From positions 1 to 7,866 of the forward strand of contig CALABZ010000126.1 of NCBI GenBank assembly GCA_937888615.1: a stretch of DNA of 7,866 bases, given 5' to 3'. Numbering within the stretch: the first letter of the stretch is position 1; each line of letters starts with the position of its first letter. A program made the position numbers and the translations under genes. The notes beneath the pieces were generated by a model. The model saw only the letters and a list, made by a program, of their open reading frames with translations, was not told where the DNA came from and searched no databases. Shown here piece by piece: positions 1-4,166 of this stretch. The stretch comes from an uncultured Lentisphaeria bacterium (GTDB taxonomy: Bacteria > Verrucomicrobiota > Lentisphaeria > Victivallales > Victivallaceae).

Positions 1-102
1 CACCTCCCTAAGCCTGACACGAACCTCATAGCCGACTACATCGAGGAGATGGAGCCCGGCATCCAAGAAACCGACCTCATCCTCATTCACTGGTGGTGGT
101 AG
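1..102 (+). CDS. C-terminal end of an unrecognised small protein, 5' end outside the window
   Basis: Frame 1 is open from the first base and ends at a TAG at 100-102, giving 33 residues. The tail is acidic (IADYIEEMEPG) and ends in three tryptophans. I do not recognise the family. Its stop codon directly abuts the ATG of the next gene (TAGATG), a packing typical of phage or plasmid gene clusters. The coding sense is supported only by this head-to-tail packing and by the similar GC-rich base composition of the following gene. It lies left of the composition and homology break near 250, so it probably does not belong to the same genome segment as the rest of the window. Confidence 0.4.
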   Translation, partial: HLPKPDTNLIADYIEEMEPGIQETDLILIHWWW

Positions 103-282
103 ATGCGCATCCTCGTGTGTGGCACGCGGTACTTCAACCCCAAGGACATCGGCCAGCGGGACGTCATCATGTCAGTCCTTAACGACTATCCGAGACACGC
201 GAAGGTGATTCACGGAGACTGCCGGGGCGTTGACAAGTTTGCCTCGGACCACCAGTGTATCGCTGATGTGCTCATCAAATGA
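103..282 (+). CDS. DUF2493 / YspA-like SLOG-family protein, truncated at a chimeric junction
   Basis: The 59-residue frame begins MRILVCGTRYF and has VIHGDCRGVDKFA at residues 35-47. Both match the DUF2493 family, whose members have a Rossmann-like SLOG fold thought to bind nucleotides or related ligands and are common in phages and actinobacteria. The family normally runs beyond 100 residues. Here similarity stops at about residue 49 (base 249), and the remaining ten residues read antisense through nadB before a TGA at 280-282. The ATG sits directly after the stop of the preceding frame, with a weak GGTGG-like purine stretch upstream. The gene is therefore an N-terminal fragment joined to unrelated DNA. 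The family call is fairly firm; the biochemical role is unknown. Confidence 0.6.
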   Translation: MRILVCGTRYFNPKDIGQRDVIMSVLNDYPRHAKVIHGDCRGVDKFASDHQCIADVLIK

Positions 283-468
283 ATCCGCATTATCCCAGAC
301 GCAGGCAATACCGCCCTGCGCCAGTTTCGTATTACAGTCGTCGATCTTCGCTTTGGTCACGACCAGCACTTTTTCGCCGGCCTTGGCCAACTGCAGCGCG
401 GTGGACAATCCTGCCACTCCGCTGCCGATCACGATATGCCCGGCTTCGTTTACCTCGCTGATTTTCAT
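172..468 (-). CDS. nadB: L-aspartate oxidase NadB, N-terminal fragment (homology only from 468 down to about 250)
   Basis: NadB is a flavoenzyme that oxidises L-aspartate to iminoaspartate, the first step of de novo NAD synthesis (quinolinate route with NadA). Residues 12-20 (IVIGSGVAG) form the FAD-binding GxGxxG motif, followed by LSTALQLAKAGEKVLVVTK. AQGGIA at 50-55 and the DSFDEHISDTLV stretch at 62-73 are characteristic of NadB rather than of succinate dehydrogenase flavoprotein. The family is normally around 500 residues or more. Only the first ~73 are present; after V73 (base 250) the frame continues through foreign sequence (VRGKLVN...) to a TGA at 172-174. The start is the first ATG ahead of the Rossmann strand; no strong Shine-Dalgarno sequence is seen. 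It lies 170 bases downstream of the UPF0489 gene, probably under its own promoter. Confidence 0.75.
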   Translation of the reverse strand: MKISEVNEAGHIVIGSGVAGLSTALQLAKAGEKVLVVTKAKIDDCNTKLAQGGIACVWDNADSFDEHISDTLVVRGKLVNAPAVSVNHLRVSRIVVKD

Positions 469-491
469 ATTAGCCCGATCATGGTTAATTA

Positions 492-520
492 ATAATGTTC
501 AAACAGTAAATTACACTCAA
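492..520 (-). promoter_or_regulatory. possible sigma70-type promoter of nadB
   Basis: On the minus strand TTGAGT (515-520) is followed after 17 bases by CATTAT (492-497), with the nadB ATG about 24 bases further. The -35 box matches the consensus at 5 of 6 positions and the -10 box at 4 of 6. The spacing is right and the segment is AT-rich, but this is a weak pattern match only. Confidence 0.3.
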
Positions 521-542
521 TCGCCGGAATTTCAATCGGTAA

Positions 543-553
543 TTCGGTCCGAA
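543..553. repeat. short perfect palindrome upstream of nadB
   Basis: TTCGGTCCGAA is an 11-base dyad (five-base arms, one central base) in the gap between the UPF0489 gene and nadB. It lies just upstream of the proposed nadB promoter, so it could be a regulator site. I know of no matching factor, and a dyad this short can arise by chance. Confidence 0.2.
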
Positions 554-638
554 CTTCAAATAAATGCGATTAAAACGGCTTCTTTTGGACAAAAAATGCC
601 CGCGATCCACCGAAAAAGACCGGTCGGCAAGATGATAT

Positions 639-1277
639 TCACGGGGTAACGGCACGGCGGACCAGATTGGCGAGTTCTTTTTCCAGGTAGTCGGCATCGA
701 TCCTTTCCCAGTCACGGTTCAGCAGGCGGACCCAGTCCGCTTCACGCGAAATGGTCAGAAAACGGGCGTTCCGCACCAGTTCGAAAAAAACAGCGGGGTC
801 CAGCGGGTGGATGGAACGCGCTGTTTTGAAGTAATCAAGATCGATATCGAGAATGTAATGGGGGGGCAAGTCGCATTCGGCAAGACACTTGCGCAGATAA
901 TCCGATTCCAGCGCCTCACCGTAATAGGCCGCCAGGAGTTCGCGGTTGTCGTCATCGGGGTATTCCGGGTAATTGTGGAAATTGACGATTTGGATATCCG
1001 GGTGGTAATCGTGCGCGTAATTAACGGTTGAAAGGATCGTCGCGCTGCGGATGATGCCGTGGCGGAGCGCATAATCGATATGCTCGTCATGCCGTAACCC
1101 TGCGATCGCTTCGGCGACGGTGTCGAAATGCCTGTCCGACGCCAGAACATCGGTGTGATGGTCCAGCGTCAGGACATGCAGGGACCCGTCCTGTTCCGCC
1201 CACGGAATCAGAACGTGATGGTGCTCCTCAACGACATACGCTGTCTTGGAGCCCCATTGTTCCCTGCGGCAGAGCAT
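639..1277 (-). CDS. UPF0489 family protein (arginase/deacetylase-like fold, putative metal-dependent ureohydrolase-type enzyme)
   Basis: The 212-residue protein has YVVEEHHHVL at residues 14-23, LTLDHHTDVL at 37-46 (His/Asp cluster), HDEHIDYAL at 63-71 and YILDIDLDYF at 141-150. This order of metal-binding Asp/His clusters resembles arginases (DxHxD, then DxDxxDP) and is the hallmark of UPF0489 (PF12640) proteins. From memory, this family includes peptide arginases of RiPP pathways that convert arginine to ornithine; I infer neither substrate nor pathway here. The ATG lies four bases after the stop of the oxidoreductase gene and has no Shine-Dalgarno sequence, so translation is probably coupled. 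The length appears complete, since the N-terminus starts just before the first conserved block. It is the last gene of the lacI operon. No RiPP precursor or radical-SAM gene is nearby. Confidence 0.75.
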   Translation of the reverse strand: MLCRREQWGSKTAYVVEEHHHVLIPWAEQDGSLHVLTLDHHTDVLASDRHFDTVAEAIAGLRHDEHIDYALRHGIIRSATILSTVNYAHDYHPDIQIVNFHNYPEYPDDDNRELLAAYYGEALESDYLRKCLAECDLPPHYILDIDLDYFKTARSIHPLDPAVFFELVRNARFLTISREADWVRLLNRDWERIDADYLEKELANLVRRAVTP

Positions 1278-1281
1278 TTGC

Positions 1282-2601
1282 TCAGAACTTGACCAGGGAT
1301 TCCACGGCGACCGGCAGGCCGGTTTTCATGGACTGGTTGGCGGCGATGCCGATCAGGATCGACTTGGCGCCGTCCAGACAGCCGGCGGAATGCCCCAACG
1401 GATCGTTTCCGGCGCCGCGGAACAGGTGGTCGAGCAGACGGATGTCGCCGCCGCCGTGACCGCCGACCGCGCGTTCATAGTCGATAACCTGAGGTTTGCC
1501 CCAGTGCGGCTGGAAAATGATTTCCGGGACCATGGTTTCCTTGGCGCAGTCGAGTTCGTGCATGCCGGGCTGGTTGAAGTCGGCATGGTCGCCGCTGACA
1601 TAGGCGGCTTCCACCACGTTGAATTCGAGGCGTCCCTTGGTGCCGTTGAAGCAGACGCGATAGCCTTCCCACGGGCAGTGGGCGTTCAACGAATAAGTCA
1701 TGATCGCTTTGTTCCGGTAACGGACCATCACGCCCATGTTGTCCTCGATGGAGATGCCGTCGCCGAAAACGCTCTGGTCGCGGTAATAGTTGTCTTCTTC
1801 TTCCGGCTTGCCGAAGTAAAGACCGTTCAGGCGTTCATCTTCTTTGGTGACGTGCAGCGCGAACGGATCTTTTTCAGCGACTTTGCTGCCTTTGGCGCGG
1901 TAATAGAATTCGGTGATGCCGCGTTTTTCAGCGTTTTCCTTGCCGTAGAAAAGCAGGTCGCCCATTGCATAGACGGTTTCCGGGAAGGAGCCGGTCCACC
2001 AGTTCACCAGGTCGAAATGGTGAGTGGCCTTGTGAACCATCAGGCCGCCGGAGTTGTTCTTGTTGCGGTGCCAGCGGCGGAAGTAGTCGGCGCCGTGGAC
2101 GGTCGAGAGCAGCCATTCGAAATGAATGCTGGTCAGGTCGCCGACGAGGCCGCTTTTGAGGACTTCCTTGACCTTGGTGTTGCGCGGTGAATAACGGTAG
2201 TTGAAGGTGACGGTGACCTTCTTGCCGGTGCGCTTGCCGGTGTCGATGATCTGCTGACATTTTTCAGCGTCGACGGTCATCGGTTTTTCGGTGATGACAT
2301 CGCAGCCAAGTTCCATGGCGCGGCAGATATAACGGTGGTGGGTGCGGTCCATGGAGGTGATGATGACCACATCCGGTTTGATGTCGGCGATCATCTTGTC
2401 GAATTGATCCGCCTTGTAGGTCGGGAGCGCTTTGGCTTTGTATTCGCTTTCCATGACCGAATTCCAGTAGTCCATGCGGGCCTGGTTGCTGTCACAGAAT
2501 GCCATCAATTCGCCGACGTCGGTGTAATCCACGGTCAGCGCGTTGATATACATCGAAGCGCGACCGCCGGTTCCTACCAGCACATACTTTTTCTTGCTCA
2601 T
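1282..2601 (-). CDS. Gfo/Idh/MocA family NAD(P)-dependent oxidoreductase
   Basis: This family oxidises or reduces hydroxyl groups of sugars, inositols or related polyols with NAD(P). The 439-residue protein begins with a Rossmann strand and a GTGGR nucleotide-binding loop (residues 10-14). PDVVIITSMDRTHH follows at about 76-89, and ITEKP at 103-107 is the family's EKP motif holding the catalytic lysine. The C-terminal substrate domain has GGLMVHKATHHFDLVNWW at 185-202, with the conserved His/Asp. At 439 residues it is longer than the common 330-390, like versions often seen in polysaccharide-degrading bacteria. The ATG at 2601 is preferred because AAGGAGAT stands seven bases upstream; an in-frame TTG at 2628 would overlap the lacI stop. 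It lies 23 bases after lacI and 4 bases before the UPF0489 gene. The substrate cannot be told from the sequence. Confidence 0.92.
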   Translation of the reverse strand: MSKKKYVLVGTGGRASMYINALTVDYTDVGELMAFCDSNQARMDYWNSVMESEYKAKALPTYKADQFDKMIADIKPDVVIITSMDRTHHRYICRAMELGCDVITEKPMTVDAEKCQQIIDTGKRTGKKVTVTFNYRYSPRNTKVKEVLKSGLVGDLTSIHFEWLLSTVHGADYFRRWHRNKNNSGGLMVHKATHHFDLVNWWTGSFPETVYAMGDLLFYGKENAEKRGITEFYYRAKGSKVAEKDPFALHVTKEDERLNGLYFGKPEEEDNYYRDQSVFGDGISIEDNMGVMVRYRNKAIMTYSLNAHCPWEGYRVCFNGTKGRLEFNVVEAAYVSGDHADFNQPGMHELDCAKETMVPEIIFQPHWGKPQVIDYERAVGGHGGGDIRLLDHLFRGAGNDPLGHSAGCLDGAKSILIGIAANQSMKTGLPVAVESLVKF

Positions 2602-2608
2602 TAATACT

Positions 2609-2616
2609 ATCTCCTT
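2609..2616 (-). promoter_or_regulatory. strong Shine-Dalgarno of the Gfo/Idh gene
   Basis: AAGGAGAT on the minus strand, seven bases before the ATG at 2601, decides this start against the in-frame TTG 27 bases upstream. It is the only near-perfect ribosome binding site in the operon: lacI and the UPF0489 gene have none. The oxidoreductase may therefore be translated more strongly than its neighbours. Confidence 0.8.
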
Positions 2617-2624
2617 ATTGGGTT

Positions 2625-3578
2625 TCAAACGCTTTCGCGATTAATGAAACGGGTTGAAAATTCCATTCTGACCGGTGGCTCTGCCTGTAAAGCCAGTTGT
2701 ACGATATATCTGTTCACCTCGATCAACGGGTGTGCCACCGTGCTGAGGGCGGGACAGGCGTAGCCGCTCCATGGGTCGTCGTCGAACCCGATTACCGATA
2801 TGGCGTCCGGCACCCGGATGTTGTTCTGCCAGCAGAATTTCAGGAATCCGTATGCCATGCGGTCGGTGTCGAAAAACACCGCGTCAATGTTTTTTTCGAG
2901 CAGTACCGGACCGACCTCCATGCCGTTTTTGAATGATGAATCGCTGGTCTGGATATAGAAATGTTCGACCCGGCGTTCGGTGAATTCACTCAGGGCCAGA
3001 TCGAAACCGCGGGCTCGCGATGTGATGTTGCCGCAGCGGGCGATTCGGCGGCGGCCGCGGCGCAGGAGTTGGGTGACTCCCTCGCGGATGCCGCTGGCGC
3101 GTTCGATGATCAGCGAGTGATATCCGTCGAATTCCCGGATGTCGACGAAAATAAACTGTTGAGGCAGTCCCTGCAGGATTTCCGAAGGCTGCAGACGACC
3201 GTCCCAGTTCAGGAACACCACCGTATTGACCATTCCCGCCCATTCCTGCAGGATAATGCGCAGTTCGGCGCCGTTGGGAGGCAGAATGCCGAGGAGGGAG
3301 AAGAAACCGTGCTCCTCCAATTGCTTCTGCAGATCGTTCACTTTGCGCATAGTGATATGGTTTTCGCTGAAACTGGAGATAATGCCGACGCAACTGCTGC
3401 GCTGAAGCCTCAGGTTGCGGGCGGCGACATTGGGGGTATAGCCGAGGTGGGCGGCTAGTTCCAGGATTCTGGAACAGAGCTCCGGTTTGACGCCGGGCTG
3501 ATTTTTCAAGGCCCGGCTTACCGTACGAATGGATACGCCGGACAGTTCCGCTATTTTTTTCAGAGTTACGCTGTTCAT
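2625..3578 (-). CDS. LacI/GalR-family transcriptional regulator
   Basis: The 317-residue protein opens with the LacI helix-turn-helix (TLKKIAELSGVSIRTVSRAL, residues 5-24). The hinge helix follows (YTPNVAARNLR, about 47-57), with the leucine that normally inserts in the operator centre. The rest is a periplasmic-binding-protein-like effector domain. Near the end, ISVIGFDDDPWSGYACPALSTV is the typical LacI ligand-domain segment, and TRFINRESV is a normal family C-terminus, so the gene is complete. Two LacI-type palindromes lie immediately upstream, one over the predicted transcription start and one at the translation start. I infer autoregulation and joint control of the oxidoreductase 23 bases downstream. 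No Shine-Dalgarno sequence precedes the ATG. The inducer is probably a sugar or derivative, but it cannot be named. Confidence 0.93.
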   Translation of the reverse strand: MNSVTLKKIAELSGVSIRTVSRALKNQPGVKPELCSRILELAAHLGYTPNVAARNLRLQRSSCVGIISSFSENHITMRKVNDLQKQLEEHGFFSLLGILPPNGAELRIILQEWAGMVNTVVFLNWDGRLQPSEILQGLPQQFIFVDIREFDGYHSLIIERASGIREGVTQLLRRGRRRIARCGNITSRARGFDLALSEFTERRVEHFYIQTSDSSFKNGMEVGPVLLEKNIDAVFFDTDRMAYGFLKFCWQNNIRVPDAISVIGFDDDPWSGYACPALSTVAHPLIEVNRYIVQLALQAEPPVRMEFSTRFINRESV

Positions 3579-3582
3579 GATT

Positions 3583-3594
3583 TGCCAACGTTGG
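3583..3594. promoter_or_regulatory. LacI-family operator 1 (at the lacI translation start)
   Basis: GCCAACGTTGGC is a perfect 12-base palindrome with the central CG typical of LacI/GalR operators, within TTTGCCAACGTTGGCGAAAA. It ends four bases before the lacI ATG, where a Shine-Dalgarno sequence would normally be. Bound repressor would act as a roadblock or the second arm of a loop. Confidence 0.8.
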
Positions 3595-3628
3595 CGAAAA
3601 TTATCTTTTATTCAGGTTATTTTTAAAA

Positions 3629-3642
3629 TGCCATCGTTGGCA
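3629..3642. promoter_or_regulatory. LacI-family operator 2 (just downstream of the -10 box)
   Basis: TGCCATCGTTGGCA shares the TGCCA..CGTTGGC core of operator 1 and differs from a perfect dyad by one base pair (T where A is expected). It lies three bases past the -10 box, covering the predicted transcription start, a classic position for steric repression. Its centre is 47 bases from that of operator 1. Confidence 0.78.
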
Positions 3643-3645
3643 TAT

Positions 3646-3673
3646 ATTATACATCAGAAAAATCGATTGTCAA
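3646..3673 (-). promoter_or_regulatory. consensus sigma70-type promoter of the lacI operon
   Basis: Minus-strand TTGACA (3668-3673) and TATAAT (3646-3651) are both perfect consensus boxes separated by 16 bases. The predicted start near 3639 falls inside operator 2 and would leave a leader of about 60 bases before the lacI ATG at 3578. The boxes plus the operator make this the best-supported promoter in the window. Confidence 0.85.
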
Positions 3674-3827
3674 TATGTCCTTGAAAAAATATCCGAAGAA
3701 AATCGCTATCCGCCCCTGTTCAATCGGGTTACGGCGGAGAATTGGGATATTTCGAATTGAGGAGAGGAATTTTCCTGCGAATGCCTTTGCTTTTTCGCCT
3801 GATTGGCGTTATATTAAAGATAATCAT

Positions 3828-3891
3828 GCACGGCTGGCGAAATTGGCAAACGCACAGGATTTAGGTTCTAAATTCGGCAAAATTTCAAGCC
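3828..3891 (+). pseudogene. degenerate tRNA-Leu(UAG) remnant (5' half recognisable)
   Basis: The first 44 bases (GCACGGCTGGCGAAATTGGC and onward) match the intact tRNA-Leu at 4153-4069 at 34 of 44 positions. They include the acceptor 5' strand, a paired GCG/CGC D stem, the AAATTGGCA D loop and a loop TTTAGGT with anticodon TAG (3862-3864). The anticodon stem is broken (CAGGA opposite TCTAA). A T-loop-like TTCAAGCC at 3884-3891 fits the TTCRANYC consensus, but the flanking bases do not form a T stem and no matching 3' acceptor strand or CCA follows. It is therefore probably a decayed or partial tRNA, oriented towards the intact gene. A functional but aberrant tRNA is much less likely. Confidence 0.6.
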
Positions 3892-4036
3892 ATGGATTTC
3901 ACCTTCAAAATTCCGAATTTAAGTTCAAAACTGCAACATTAACGGCAATTTATGATCCCGGCTGATTCTCATAAAAACGGCTGTTTACCTCGAATTACAA
4001 ACACAAAACAAACACAACTTCTTTGAGGTCGGGGGG

Positions 4037-4068
4037 ATTTTCCGTCATTTGACGGGGAAAAGAAAAAA
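4037..4068 (-). terminator. possible end of the tRNA-Leu transcript: T run followed by a small hairpin
   Basis: Directly after the encoded CCA the minus strand reads TTTTTTCTTTTCCCC, then a stem-loop CCGTC-AAAT-GACGG (4042-4055). The T run follows the GC-rich acceptor/T-arm helix rather than the hairpin, so this is not a canonical intrinsic terminator. The T stretch could still promote release after the tRNA. Confidence 0.3.
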
Positions 4069-4153
4069 TGGTGCGCGGCGCGGGAGTCGAACCCGCACAT
4101 CTTTCGATACAAGATCCTAAGTCTTGCGTGTCTGCCAATTTCACCAGCCGCGC
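4069..4153 (-). tRNA. tRNA-Leu (anticodon UAG)
   Basis: This is a complete class II tRNA on the minus strand, decoding CUN leucine codons (chiefly CUA). It has acceptor GCGCGGC/GCCGCGC, D arm GTG..CAC with the AAATTGGCAGA loop, and anticodon stem CAAGA/TCTTG around CTTAGGA (TAG at 4117-4119). The variable arm is 13 bases (TATCGAAAGATGT), and the T arm is GCGGG-TTCGACT-CCCGC. The discriminator is A and the CCA end is encoded (4069-4071). All stems pair perfectly. Its 5' end is 13 bases from the stop codon of the restriction-methylation fusion gene on the same strand. Confidence 0.97.
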
Positions 4154-4166
4154 AACAGTAACTAAA

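Larger units (their letters stand above)
3674..4068. other. 395-base region without a convincing gene
   Basis: This AT-rich region separates the lacI promoter from the tRNA-Leu. It holds the degenerate tRNA-Leu copy (3828-3891) and a small hairpin near 4042-4055. A plus-strand frame from 3675 to 3965 is open, but it lacks a ribosome binding site, has no recognisable domain, and reads straight through the tRNA-like segment, so I do not call it a gene. Nothing else stands out. Confidence 0.6.

Noticed and set aside
560..638. Intrinsic terminator after the UPF0489 gene
   Set aside because: The best stem found (ACCG/CGGT around a T run) has only four pairs and no U tract after it, and the T6 run further on is not preceded by a stable hairpin.
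639..1277. RiPP biosynthetic cluster around the arginase-like protein
   Set aside because: No precursor-like small frame, radical-SAM enzyme or peptidase/transporter is present nearby; the gene is the end of a LacI-controlled oxidoreductase operon.
1246..2190. Long plus-strand open frame (314 codons) opposite the oxidoreductase gene
   Set aside because: It is antisense to a clearly conserved Gfo/Idh gene, is rich in valine/alanine/phenylalanine as expected from the complement of GC-rich codons, and has no recognisable domain.
2602..2628. Upstream in-frame TTG start for the oxidoreductase
   Set aside because: It would overlap the lacI stop and places the strong AAGGAGAT site inside the coding region; the ATG at 2601 is correctly spaced from that site and starts just before the Rossmann strand.
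3675..3965. Plus-strand frame of 96 codons between lacI and tRNA-Leu
   Set aside because: It has no Shine-Dalgarno sequence, starts at the -35 box of the opposite promoter, lacks any domain, and its middle is simply the translated tRNA-Leu remnant.
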